Assembly (NCBI GenBank): GCA_026390015.1
Contig: JAPLGS010000073.1
Location: 1-54,977 of the forward strand
Source of the DNA: Chloroflexota bacterium
Lineage (GTDB): Bacteria; Chloroflexota; Anaerolineae; Anaerolineales; Villigracilaceae
Direction: 5' to 3'
Length of the DNA stretch: 54,977 nt
Below the pieces are notes generated by a model that saw only the letters and a list, made by a program, of their open reading frames with translations, made no database searches and was not told where the DNA came from. Positions 17,301 to 24,523 of this stretch are shown here, one piece after another. Made by a program: the position numbers and the translations under genes. How positions within the stretch are numbered: position 1 is the first letter of the stretch; the number at the start of each line of letters is the position of its first letter.

Positions 17301-18140
17301 TATGCTTATATCGACTCTGATTTAGCCAAGGTACGCGCCTACGCCCAGCAGGGCGTGGCAATGGCCCGCTCAATGGGGAAAGTGGGCCATTGGGATCTTG
17401 GTTGGGCGCTCTATTGGGATGGGTGCGCGGCATACAGACAAACAGAATACGAGACTGCCAAATCCCAAACACAGGAAGGACTTGCCATTTTCCGACAATT
17501 AAGGGACAACATAAGCGTTGCTGGTTTGTTGCAATTACTCGGATGGATTGAAATGGATCAAAAAAATTATGATGCTGCGCGGGCGCATCTGTCTCAAGCT
17601 CAAAGCATCTATTCTTCTCTTGGCTTGAAATCGGGCATCATGCTTGTTCTTGGTGATATTGCATCTTTAGACCGCTCAGCAGGACGATTTGACGCGGCTC
17701 GAATATGCATAGAAGAAGTGGTGGCTTATGAAAGAGACAGGGGATTGAAAAAGGAAATGATCATCCCTCTTTGGCGTTTAGGAGATGTTTTAGTTATGCT
17801 CGGTGAATTCGAGCAAGCGACCAAAGCTCTGCGGGAAAGTTTACAGCTCGTGCAATACTCTGGAGATCCACGCTTTAAAGGATACGGTTTATTTTCTTTA
17901 GCCAAAGTTCTCAAACATCAGGGAGACTTTAATAATGCAGCCCGTTTATTGGGAGCGATTGAAGTTGAATCGAGTAAGGATCTCTGGCAACTTTATGCAC
18001 CCCGCATGGCAGACTACAATCAAAATTTTGAAGCAATCAAAACTGCCTTGGGAGAATCCGCTTTTGCTGCTGCCTATGCAGAAGGTAAAGCAATGACGCT
18101 CGAACAAGCTGTTTCGTATGCTTTGGAACTTACCATATGA
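14358..18140 (+). CDS. Ser/Thr kinase / class III cyclase-like / NB-ARC ATPase / TPR signalling protein
   Basis: 1260 aa. Kinase at about 10-275: GRGGMG loop, AVK Lys43, YRDLKPAN with Asp138 and DFG. Class III nucleotidyl cyclase-like domain at about 305-470: metal-binding Asp314 (FTDIEGST) and Asp357 (GDSF) are present, but the region that should carry the transition-state Asn and Arg reads YSGYATLALTQR and has no Asn, so cyclase activity is doubtful. NB-ARC/AfsR-type ATPase from about 500: P-loop GSGGIGKT at 526-533 and LLVVDNCEHL. Winged-helix segment near 740-800, then TPR-like helices to the end. It resembles large Chloroflexi regulators but lacks an obvious DNA-binding domain. Coupled to the transporter upstream (four-base gap). 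Confidence 0.93.
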   Translation: MEKFIIANRFEINDLEKDLLGRGGMGVVYRATDNQSGETVAVKTLNSEALSHEPNILERFQREGDALRQLNHPNIVKFITAIESHGQHYLVMEFVDGGSLQSLLAKHGQLSSQRSVEIGLDLADALTRAHHLGIVYRDLKPANVLLAQDGTPRLTDFGIAQLADSSRLTQTGVLVGTVNYLSPEALSGEVLDFRTDIWAFGVLMFEMLTGRLPFTGDNLTARITATLTQPVPDLTRYDLDIPKPLADLIYHMLEKDRQQRIPSMRQVGAELESLLNGWQGNPISSESRFESPSLFTQNANHELPTGTVTFLFTDIEGSTKLAQKFPDAIRALIARHNEILTQVFESQHGYIFQIIGDSFAAAFHNANDAVNAALEAQRKLHNEAWAPAPIKVRMGIHTGAAQLQIESKDTPYSGYATLALTQRISSAGHGGQILISSATENLSRGQLPKDAALRDMGEKNLKDIFLSERIYQLNVPDLPSEFPALKTYEKTRHNLPLQLTTFIGREKEVEQIKKRLEKNHLVTLTGSGGIGKTRLSIQVASELLPEYPIGVWLVELAPLTNPALVPQSVCAALGVTPEGNTSALDALINYMRTKKILLVVDNCEHLIDACAQLCDSLLHACADLRIIASSREALGIEGENAYRVPSLSLPNVKSGLRVIEGSEAVKLFMERATTMSPEFGITEANAPAIAQICLRLDGIALAIELAASRVKMLKVEQIATRLDDAFRLLTGGSRTALPRQQTLRALIDWSYNLLPDEEKTFLRRLSVFMGGWTLEAAEAICGNADALDLLTHLVDKSLVSVDYEHGDETRYYLLETVRQYAREKLVESGESEFARERHLEYYMLLAEANEATRKTPEQMLAYQQMKMELDNFRLALGWSLGEDTNNHFCEKGLRLANSLDWEEISTEEGLNWLQKGLSLISNDDPMFDLTRARTMTYLGRLFVNMSESQYGIDLLEKSLAIYQSNNPQDKSDWVNTLLNFAYAYIDSDLAKVRAYAQQGVAMARSMGKVGHWDLGWALYWDGCAAYRQTEYETAKSQTQEGLAIFRQLRDNISVAGLLQLLGWIEMDQKNYDAARAHLSQAQSIYSSLGLKSGIMLVLGDIASLDRSAGRFDAARICIEEVVAYERDRGLKKEMIIPLWRLGDVLVMLGEFEQATKALRESLQLVQYSGDPRFKGYGLFSLAKVLKHQGDFNNAARLLGAIEVESSKDLWQLYAPRMADYNQNFEAIKTALGESAFAAAYAEGKAMTLEQAVSYALELTI

Positions 18141-18222
18141 CTTTTGAGCTCAACGCGGCTTGGGTGGAGGGGCAATTAGTCAGGAACAGGTCCTTGCGCT
18201 GGCAGAGGAAGTTGTGCAATGA
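18141..18222 (+). pseudogene. Frameshifted relic of a second kinase/TPR protein C-terminus
   Basis: Directly after the stop of the preceding gene, one frame reads FELNAAWVEG and, after a one-base shift, GAISQEQVLALAEEVVQ then a stop (18220-18222). This resembles the end of the preceding protein (FAAAYAEGKAMTLEQAVSYALEL). It looks like the tail of a lost paralogue left by recombination. The similarity is short, so this is tentative. Confidence 0.5.
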
Positions 18223-18272
18223 ACGCCAGCGTTTCCTAAAGTTTTTTCAACCACTTGAAAAGGAGGTGATGT

Positions 18273-19535
18273 ATGCGCATTGCCATAATTGCACTTGGAA
18301 GCCGCGGAGATGTCCAACCCTACATTGCTTTGGGCAAAGGTTTGAAAGAAGCTGGTCACATAGTACGGCTGATCGCCACACAGGATTTTGAATCGCAGGT
18401 CAAATCACATGGGCTGGAATTCTGGTCCATACGCGGGAATTCGCAAGAGTCGATTGAAGACAAGGAATGGCGTGATGTTTCGGAGAAGGGGAATCTCATT
18501 GTAATTATGAGCCAGTTAATAAAACATGCACTACGCTCATCCATGGAATGGATGGAGGACGCACTCATCGCCTGTCAGGGAATGGATTTGCTGATCTCAG
18601 GCAGTGTGGGCTTGTCCATTGCCATCTCGCTTGCCGAGAAATACCATCTCCCGCTGCTTCAAGCACATTTATTTCCGATCACACCTACAAAAACTTTTCC
18701 CAGCCTTGTCTTCCCCCAAACTCTTCCCAATTTTGGAGGCACGTTCAATCTCATATCACATCAACTTATTTATCAGATGATGATACAGGCAAGTCGCCCG
18801 ATGTTAAATCAGGCGCGACAAAAAGTACTTGGACTGCCCCGCGCTTCACTCTTCGACCCGACTCCTGCCTGCCTTTCAAAGGGGTTTCCCATGTTGTATG
18901 GATTCAGCCCATCGGTGATCCCCGCGCCAGCAGATTGGGGCGCGGATAATCACGTCACCGGGTATTGGTTCCTGGATTCAGACGCCAATTGGACGCCTCC
19001 TTCAGCCCTACTGGATTTCCTGCAAGATGGTCCCCCGCCGATATACATTGGGTTTGGCAGCATGAGCAGCCGCAACCCACAAGAGACTGCGGATCTGGTC
19101 ATCGAAGCGATCAAGAAAACGAAACAACGTGCGCTTTTGTATTCGGGTTGGGGCGGGTTACACAAAGAAAACCTGCCCGACTCAGTGTTGATGATCGACT
19201 CAACTCCGCATGACTGGCTTTTTCCGCGCGTCGCGGCGGTTGTACATCACGGTGGCGCCGGGACAACTGCTGCTGGACTGAGAGCAGGAGTGCCATCCAT
19301 TGTGATCCCGTTCCTCATTGACCAGCCCTTTTGGGGCAAGCGTGTTCACGAACTCGGCGTTGGTCCCGCGCCGATCCCGCGTTCAAAATTAACCGTTGAC
19401 CGACTCGCGCATGCCATTCATGAAGCGGTCACGAATAAAGCCATGCGTCAACGCGCCGCCGACTTGGGTGCGAAAATCCAAGCCGAAGATGGAATCGCAA
19501 ACGCGGTGAAGATCATTGAGGGGATTAAATCGTGA
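18273..19535 (+). CDS. UDP-glycosyltransferase, sterol-glucosyltransferase-like (GT1/GT28 fold)
   Basis: 420 aa, typical for the family. The N-terminal ALGSRGDVQPYIALGKGL is the GT28-type acceptor-domain signature, and the C-terminal PHDWLFPRVAAVVHHGGAGTT followed by PFLIDQPFWGKRV is the nucleotide-sugar-binding motif of sterol and macrolide glucosyltransferases. It would transfer a sugar from UDP-sugar to a lipid or small hydrophobic acceptor. The ATG is preceded by AAGGAGGTGAT, a near-perfect anti-16S match, the strongest ribosome binding site seen here. It lies 130 bp after the kinase/TPR gene on the same strand and may belong to its transcript. No membrane segment is evident. Confidence 0.92.
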   Translation: MRIAIIALGSRGDVQPYIALGKGLKEAGHIVRLIATQDFESQVKSHGLEFWSIRGNSQESIEDKEWRDVSEKGNLIVIMSQLIKHALRSSMEWMEDALIACQGMDLLISGSVGLSIAISLAEKYHLPLLQAHLFPITPTKTFPSLVFPQTLPNFGGTFNLISHQLIYQMMIQASRPMLNQARQKVLGLPRASLFDPTPACLSKGFPMLYGFSPSVIPAPADWGADNHVTGYWFLDSDANWTPPSALLDFLQDGPPPIYIGFGSMSSRNPQETADLVIEAIKKTKQRALLYSGWGGLHKENLPDSVLMIDSTPHDWLFPRVAAVVHHGGAGTTAAGLRAGVPSIVIPFLIDQPFWGKRVHELGVGPAPIPRSKLTVDRLAHAIHEAVTNKAMRQRAADLGAKIQAEDGIANAVKIIEGIKS

Positions 19536-20018
19536 GGCAAAAAAGCTGGCGCCAACTATACAACCAATCCGATCAATTGGCAACAAAAAGCGCTCCCGCC
19601 GTTCATTGGCAAAGGAGAACTTTATCGATTTCCTTACAATGCTACGGGACATATATCCACATGCAGAAACTGCTGATATTCTTCTTGAGTCAAAGAGCGT
19701 GTGACGCGGGATTTTTCTAATGCAATCACATCCTCAATTTGCAAATAGAAAAAAGAGTTGCCAGTATGACATCGATTTATCCAGACTTGCGACTTGAACG
19801 GGATAGTCCTGCGCAAGCAGCATGTGGTTTGTTGCAATTGGATGATTGATTTAGAATCCACACCAATACCTTGATGGTGTTTGAACGGATAGAAATCTTC
19901 ACTCAGCAAAAAAATCTTTATATTAGAATTTCTTGCAACGAGTCACGGGGAATTAATTGAAAAATAATCTGATGAAGCGATTTAGCCAAATAGAATCACC
20001 AACGGTTTTCAACCCTGT
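19536..20018. other. Non-coding stretch with a gene relic
   Basis: Between the glycosyltransferase and the small-RNA-like cassette I see no intact gene. The only recognisable content is the WD40-protein tail relic at 19634-19750. The rest is low-complexity, AT-leaning sequence. The non-coding region continues to 20292 and contains the promoter/terminator cassette listed separately. Confidence 0.6.
19634..19750 (-). pseudogene. Relic of the C-terminal tail of a WD40/STAND protein
   Basis: On the minus strand 38 codons read FYLQIEDVIALEKSRV then TRSLTQEEYQQFLHVDICP and a stop. This matches, with ~70% identical residues, the tail of the WD40 kinase that ends at 7089 (FYLQIQDVIALAKSRV, TRTLTKEECRQYLHMDVCP). 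The DNA is also visibly similar along about 105 bp. Upstream of this stretch the similarity stops and no WD40 repeats follow, so only the last fragment of a paralogue remains. Confidence 0.8.
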
Positions 20019-20047
20019 TTGACAGAAATAAACAAAGCATGTAGACT
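20019..20047 (+). promoter_or_regulatory. Promoter of a candidate small RNA
   Basis: A perfect TTGACA (20019-20024) and TAGACT (20042-20047) are separated by 17 bases. The predicted start near 20054 leads straight to an intrinsic terminator at 20101-20129 with no open reading frame between. Confidence 0.5.
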
Positions 20048-20053
20048 TTGCCT

Positions 20054-20129
20054 TGCCCTGATGTGAGAAATTCCCATTGGGACGATTCTATCTATTAGCC
20101 GCCCCTTTCCGGAAGGAAAGGGGCTTTTT
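20054..20129 (+). ncRNA. Candidate small RNA (~76 nt), unclassified
   Basis: The segment is bounded by a good promoter and a strong intrinsic terminator. It contains a small hairpin TCCC-ATT-GGGA (about 20071-20081) and then the terminator hairpin. It matches no RNA family I recognise. It lies just outside the recombinase island. Existence and ends are inferred from the promoter and terminator only. Confidence 0.4.
20101..20129 (+). terminator. Strong intrinsic terminator
   Basis: GCCCCTTTCC (20101-20110), loop GGAA, GGAAAGGGGC (20115-20124), then TTTTT. A perfect 10-bp GC-rich stem followed by a T run. Confidence 0.85.
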
Positions 20130-20292
20130 GTATTAATTTGATAAGTAAAAACTGGAGCTATATGTCAGGTAAAAATCATGCACGAATCATCTTGTTCTAA
20201 AAAGTATGAATAATTTCGTCAAAAAAATTTACAGACCGATCATATTTAATTGCGTGACTGAGTAACACATCGCACACACACGAAGAGGAATA

Positions 20293-20472
20293 ATGAAAAT
20301 CAAAGAAAATCTTTCGACCGAACTAAAAATCGAAGAGTTTGCCAAAGAGTTGGGGCTGCAGCTGCGTCTCCTCTTTTTGGAGAAGAAATCCAAAGAACAG
20401 GATTCTCTCGATGAGGTTGTAAAACCTGTGACCGCGCCCCAAATATCTAAAAATTTCAAGGTGAAAGAATGA
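20293..20472 (+). CDS. 59-aa charged helical protein coupled to serine recombinase
   Basis: The frame starts MKIKENLSTELKIEEF and ends SKNFKVKE; a GAGGAA ribosome binding site sits five bases before the ATG. Its TGA overlaps the recombinase ATG (ATGA at 20469-20472), so translation is coupled. The protein is Lys/Glu/Leu-rich, probably two helices with a flexible C-terminus, with no membrane segment. I recognise no family. Small proteins next to integrases are often excisionases or other accessory DNA-binding factors, but nothing here proves that. Confidence 0.7.
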   Translation: MKIKENLSTELKIEEFAKELGLQLRLLFLEKKSKEQDSLDEVVKPVTAPQISKNFKVKE

Positions 20473-22277
20473 GCGATATCCATGAATTTTCAAACCCCCA
20501 GAATATTACCCCCGACTTGGTCATGCAATATCTGGCCAAAATCGCAAAAGACAATCCTGAGCCGGAAACAAACCGCGCTGTGATCTATGTTCGAAAATCA
20601 CGTGTGATCACAGGCGTCTCATATTATTCGCCGGAGCTCCAGGAAAAAGATTGCCGCGATCTCGCCACTAGAAATAATTTCGAAGTTCAAAAAGTGGTCA
20701 CTGATCTGGACCGCTCAGGAAAAAATTCTGACAGACCCGGTCTGCAGGAAATTTTACGGATGTCGAGAAATCGTGAAATTGATTATGTGCTGGTCCAGTA
20801 CATTGACCGGAATTATCGCAACGGTCTCAGTATGCTTAAGTTTTATGAAAAGTTAAGAGAGTACGGAGTGTCCATCTTATCTGTCCATGAAAATATTAAT
20901 ACCCGTGATTTTAATGGACGGTTTATGCTGTTCCTGTATTCCATCATGGCAGAATGGCCAATTCACTTGACATCGGAACGCGCGCGAGCAACCGCCGAAA
21001 ACTTAATGGAAAAAGGCCGTCACCATGGCGCTTACAGGCTGGGCTACTGCAACGGGTTATGCTCCAATTGCAAAGATCCGAATGGAGAGGGCTATTGTCC
21101 ATTGTTTGGCGGTCATGACCGTATAGAAAGCGAACGTGGGCGTGTCCAGGTTCCACATCCCATTGAAAAGCATGCGGTTGTATTAATTGCCAATTTATAT
21201 AATTCCAGGTGGAGTTCCAGGGAAATCACGAGATATTTAAATGACAATCTTTTTTCGGTTGACGGGAAGGATATTAAATTTAGAACAAAGGGGATTGCCG
21301 GTTACAAAGAACCTGGAAAATTCTCTTCCGAAAGTGTTTTAGACATCGTTCGAAGTCCATTCCATGTTGGCGTAGTGGCACATTACCCCACTGCCAAATT
21401 AAATTTACAGGACGATATCGAGAATCCCAAAAGATACAAGATAACCGTCAAAAATCGCCGCATCCCCGAAAAAACCTATACTGGCAATCATCAAGCGCTA
21501 TATCCCTACGAACTTTGGGAACAAAACCAATCCATTCGAACTTCGAAGAAAAAGGTACCCACCAATTCCAGCAAGTCAAGCCGTACTTATCTGCTGCGAG
21601 GCATTGCTCAATGCTGGGAGTGCCTGCCATACACAAAGTCAGACAGGACGGTTTCATTGCGCGGTTCTATTAATGGTTCTGGGAACGCGATTTACCGCTG
21701 TGCCAGTTTGCATGGCCGCGAAAAAGACAGGGAGTCTAAATTACATCTGACACAGTTCAATCTGATTGCCCAATCTGATGAGCACGCGCCAAATCTGCGG
21801 GCGCTTCATCCCAAGCCAGTTCTTCCCGCAAACCTTTTGGAAAAACAAGTGGAAGACCTGATCTTAAACATGAGAATCCCAGAAGAATGGTTCGAGATAA
21901 TACTGGCGTACGTGGCTTCTGATGAAGGATTAAGCGAATACAAAAGAAAAAAATACAACTTAAGCACAGAGTTTAAAAAATTCAAGGATCTATATTCTCA
22001 TGGCGATATAGATACAGCCGAGTACACCGCAAAGAAAATGCAAATATCAACAGAGCTGGCCAACTTACAACCCAGTTCAAATCCTGACCTGCATCATATT
22101 ATCCCAGTCATAAAAGATTTTCCTGCGCTATGGCAAATGTTGTCACAGGAAGGAAAGCATGTTTTATTACGCGTCATATTTGAGCGCATTTACTTTGATG
22201 GAAATGGCCGGATACGTGAAATTAGAGCACATGCCCCCTTCGATGCCATACTCAATTTACATACAGACTTTGAATAA
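20469..22277 (+). CDS. Large serine recombinase with Cys-rich insertion
   Basis: 602 aa. The resolvase catalytic domain runs from about 36 to 180: AVIYVRKS with the nucleophile Ser44, then DRPGLQEIL and YIDRNYRN carrying conserved Arg residues. Right after it comes a Cys-rich insertion GYCNGLCSNC / GYCPLFGG (about 193-213) shared with the second recombinase. A recombinase domain and a C-terminal region follow, with a degenerate zinc ribbon (CWEC ... YRCASLHG) and a helical segment. These enzymes cut and rejoin DNA at att sites to integrate or excise elements. The gene is translationally coupled to the 59-aa gene upstream. Its stop converges with the XRE regulator 12 bases away. Confidence 0.92.
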   Translation: MSDIHEFSNPQNITPDLVMQYLAKIAKDNPEPETNRAVIYVRKSRVITGVSYYSPELQEKDCRDLATRNNFEVQKVVTDLDRSGKNSDRPGLQEILRMSRNREIDYVLVQYIDRNYRNGLSMLKFYEKLREYGVSILSVHENINTRDFNGRFMLFLYSIMAEWPIHLTSERARATAENLMEKGRHHGAYRLGYCNGLCSNCKDPNGEGYCPLFGGHDRIESERGRVQVPHPIEKHAVVLIANLYNSRWSSREITRYLNDNLFSVDGKDIKFRTKGIAGYKEPGKFSSESVLDIVRSPFHVGVVAHYPTAKLNLQDDIENPKRYKITVKNRRIPEKTYTGNHQALYPYELWEQNQSIRTSKKKVPTNSSKSSRTYLLRGIAQCWECLPYTKSDRTVSLRGSINGSGNAIYRCASLHGREKDRESKLHLTQFNLIAQSDEHAPNLRALHPKPVLPANLLEKQVEDLILNMRIPEEWFEIILAYVASDEGLSEYKRKKYNLSTEFKKFKDLYSHGDIDTAEYTAKKMQISTELANLQPSSNPDLHHIIPVIKDFPALWQMLSQEGKHVLLRVIFERIYFDGNGRIREIRAHAPFDAILNLHTDFE

Positions 22278-22289
22278 CAAAAAAACGAA

Positions 22290-22712
22290 TTACTTGTCAA
22301 AATATTTTTCGAGCAGAACCATGATCGCATCTGAAACTTTTCTGCGGGTTTTTGGGTCGGATATTTTGGCGATTTTCAAAGCCACATCCACAGATTCAAT
22401 CGGAAGTTTTCCGGGTGTGTCTATGGAAACATCAAAGACTTGCAGTCTTGGCCACAAGGCTAATTCGAGAAATTCGTTTGGATTCACTTCAAAATGATTC
22501 GCCAGGTAAACGCAGGTTGTCAAACTTGGGCGCTGGCCGGAAACAATCCGCTGTATGGAAGCATTATCCAACCCGGCACGCAGGCTTGCTTCCCGATAGT
22601 TTTCATTTTTTTCTTCAAGCAATTGGTGAACTCGATCAATCAACCGCTGTGGTTTATACGCTTTTTTATATGCGCTTTTTAATCTCTTGGCAAGAGGCTC
22701 TTGCTCGATCAT
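22290..22712 (-). CDS. XRE-family transcriptional regulator
   Basis: 140 aa. Residues about 28-85 form a Cro/C1-type helix-turn-helix: YREASLRAGLDNASIQRIVSG is the recognition-helix region, followed by LANHFEVNPNEFLELA. The C-terminal ~45 residues (SDPKTRRKVSDAIMVLLEKYF) look like a dimerisation helix. GGAG lies upstream of the ATG. It is transcribed divergently from the second recombinase across a 71-bp gap, the usual place for a repressor that controls itself and the recombinase. It is convergent with the first recombinase. It probably acts as the island's repressor (inference). Confidence 0.88.
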   Translation of the reverse strand: MIEQEPLAKRLKSAYKKAYKPQRLIDRVHQLLEEKNENYREASLRAGLDNASIQRIVSGQRPSLTTCVYLANHFEVNPNEFLELALWPRLQVFDVSIDTPGKLPIESVDVALKIAKISDPKTRRKVSDAIMVLLEKYFDK

Positions 22713-22783
22713 GTTAACTCCATCGTTTCAATGGGATAGAATACTTTAAATATTATAACTTATGAAACAAAAGGAGCTTTGAA

Positions 22784-24385
22784 ATGCATGAATCAACAGG
22801 TACTGAAATGTTGAGGGCGGTAGGATATCGACGGGTTTCCATGCGTGAACAGGTGGATGGCTTTAGCCTGGACGCACAGGAGAACAGCATAACAAAATAC
22901 GCAAGGGAACAGGGTTGGAAATTGATCACCATTTATCAGGACGCAGGCATCTCAGCCAAGAAGGGAAGTCATCGCCCGGCATTTGAAAATCTACTGGCGG
23001 ATGCGAAGTTGAAAAAATTTGATGTGGTTGTCGTTGATAAGGTGGACCGCTTCTATCGTCACCTGGGCGGACTGCTAACCACCCTCGACCAATTAAATGG
23101 CTGCGACGTCTCCTTTGTCTCAGTGCAGGAGCGGATTGATTTTACAAGTCCCTGGGGAAAGTTAATGTTGTCCGTACTTGGCACGCTGGCAGAAATATAT
23201 CTTGATAATCTTCGGCAGGAAGTTCGTAAGGGAAAAAAGCAGCGCGCCCGACAAGGACTGTGGCTCGGAGGGACGCCATTTGGCTATTGCAATGGACTTT
23301 GCTCCAAGTGCACGGATCCAAACGGACAGGGGTATTGCCCGGATTTCGGTCAGCCCGATAAAGGGGATGGAAAAGTACTTATTCCTCACCCAGTGGAGAG
23401 CAAAGTGGTTTTCCAGGCTTTTGAATGGTACACATCTGAAGGATATAGTTTCCGTTCAATTGCTGATAATTTAAATAAATTGGAAATTCAATTCCCAAAT
23501 AACCAAAGTGTGCCTGCCCGTCAAAAGGGTTTGCCCGGAAGATCCAAGCCCCATTCCTTCAATCGCGATGTAGTTCGAGATTTATTAGGACGAATGGCAT
23601 ATGCCGGGAAATTAACTTATCAGGGCGTGGATAAGGATGGAAAACACCAAAAACGAAAAAAACCGTTGGAGATTTTCGATGCCACACATCAGGCAATCAT
23701 AAACATGGAGATGTTTGAGAAAGCAAAAGAAATACGCGAAACAAGATATAAGAATTGTTTCAGCCGCCATGGCCGTCCTGTGCGAGTTTATATACTTACC
23801 GGTATTCTTCGCTGCGGGTATTGCGGGGGAAGTATGAGAGGTGTTTCCAATGCCACCAAACGTTATTATGTAGATGGAAACCAAAGAGATAAATCCTGTC
23901 ATTGCACCCAAAAAACAATTTACGCTGAAGAAATCGAAAAGCAATTTACTGACTGGATTGGATCCATATTTGAAAGTACAAGTCTTGAAGAAGATATTCA
24001 AAATGAAACTGTGGTAAAAATTCAGGAAGGTCGACTCAATCGCTCGAAGGATTTATTTTTACTTGGTGAAATTGACTATCATTCCTTCACTGCCGAAAGA
24101 AAACGTTCCGATGATATAAACGAAGCCTTGCGCGCTACGGAAACGCATAGTAGAATTCAATTCATACAAGAAAGTAAATCCCAGTTATTTGAATGGGATC
24201 ATCTTTCACAACTTAAACGCAAAAGGCTGCTGCAATCACTAGTTGCAACAGCCTACGTGCGAGAAAGCGCATTCGTGGCGTGTCAGCCGACTTTTGCGTT
24301 TCAACCTATAGTGGTCCCGCAGTCACAAGGACTGCGGGCGTGTAACAGCGGGGAGGGCGGGATTCGAACCCGCGACCGGTTTTAA
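22784..24385 (+). CDS. Large serine recombinase running into tRNA-Ser
   Basis: 533 aa. Catalytic domain at the N-terminus (GYRRVSMREQ, nucleophile Ser19; IYQDAGISAKKGSHRPAF; DKVDRFYRH). The same Cys-rich insertion as in the first recombinase follows (GYCNGLCSKC / GYCPDFGQP, about 167-187), then the recombinase domain and a zinc ribbon (LRCGYCGGSMRG ... CHC). AGGAG precedes the ATG. The natural C-terminus of such proteins (AFVACQPTFAFQPI) is followed by ~30 odd residues ending GEGGIRTRDRF, which are translated from the opposite strand of the tRNA-Ser 3' end. So the reading frame crosses the island/tRNA junction. The end of the functional protein is uncertain. Confidence 0.92.
   Translation: MHESTGTEMLRAVGYRRVSMREQVDGFSLDAQENSITKYAREQGWKLITIYQDAGISAKKGSHRPAFENLLADAKLKKFDVVVVDKVDRFYRHLGGLLTTLDQLNGCDVSFVSVQERIDFTSPWGKLMLSVLGTLAEIYLDNLRQEVRKGKKQRARQGLWLGGTPFGYCNGLCSKCTDPNGQGYCPDFGQPDKGDGKVLIPHPVESKVVFQAFEWYTSEGYSFRSIADNLNKLEIQFPNNQSVPARQKGLPGRSKPHSFNRDVVRDLLGRMAYAGKLTYQGVDKDGKHQKRKKPLEIFDATHQAIINMEMFEKAKEIRETRYKNCFSRHGRPVRVYILTGILRCGYCGGSMRGVSNATKRYYVDGNQRDKSCHCTQKTIYAEEIEKQFTDWIGSIFESTSLEEDIQNETVVKIQEGRLNRSKDLFLLGEIDYHSFTAERKRSDDINEALRATETHSRIQFIQESKSQLFEWDHLSQLKRKRLLQSLVATAYVRESAFVACQPTFAFQPIVVPQSQGLRACNSGEGGIRTRDRF
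24316..24338. repeat. 9-bp perfect inverted repeat beside tRNA-Ser, possible att core
   Basis: CCCGCAGTC (24316-24324), loop ACAAG, GACTGCGGG (24330-24338). It lies 10 bp from the 3' end of tRNA-Ser(GCU) and inside the end of the recombinase frame. No T run follows on either strand, so it is unlikely to be a terminator. A recombinase binding or crossover site is possible; I did not find a matching copy at the left side of the island. Confidence 0.35.
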
Positions 24386-24437
24386 AGCCGGCACTCACTT
24401 AGCAGGCGAGCCCATTCAGCCACTCTGGCACCTCCCC
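24349..24437 (-). tRNA. tRNA-Ser(GCU)
   Basis: Acceptor stem GGGGAGG/CCTCCCC, anticodon stem CTCGC/GTGAG with loop CTGCTAA (anticodon GCT at 24401-24403), a long variable arm as in class II tRNAs, a GCGGG-TTCGAAT-CCCGC T arm and a G discriminator. CCA is not encoded. The 3' end faces the recombinase island. Confidence 0.95.
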
Positions 24438-24523
24438 ATTTTTTTGTAGTAGCGACTTTTATCATTCGGCTTGTCGCACATGGACAGTTGCTAAAGCTGT
24501 CACTACGGATTAAATCAGCCTGG

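Noticed and set aside
14358-18140. Active adenylate cyclase feeding the neighbouring cNMP-binding transporter
   Set aside because: The Asn needed for catalysis is absent and the transporter's binding domain lacks the phosphate-binding Arg, so this simple model is not supported by sequence.
18137-18391. Open frame overlapping the end of the kinase/TPR gene and the start of the glycosyltransferase
   Set aside because: Its first part is the tail relic and its second part is out of frame with the glycosyltransferase; not a real gene.
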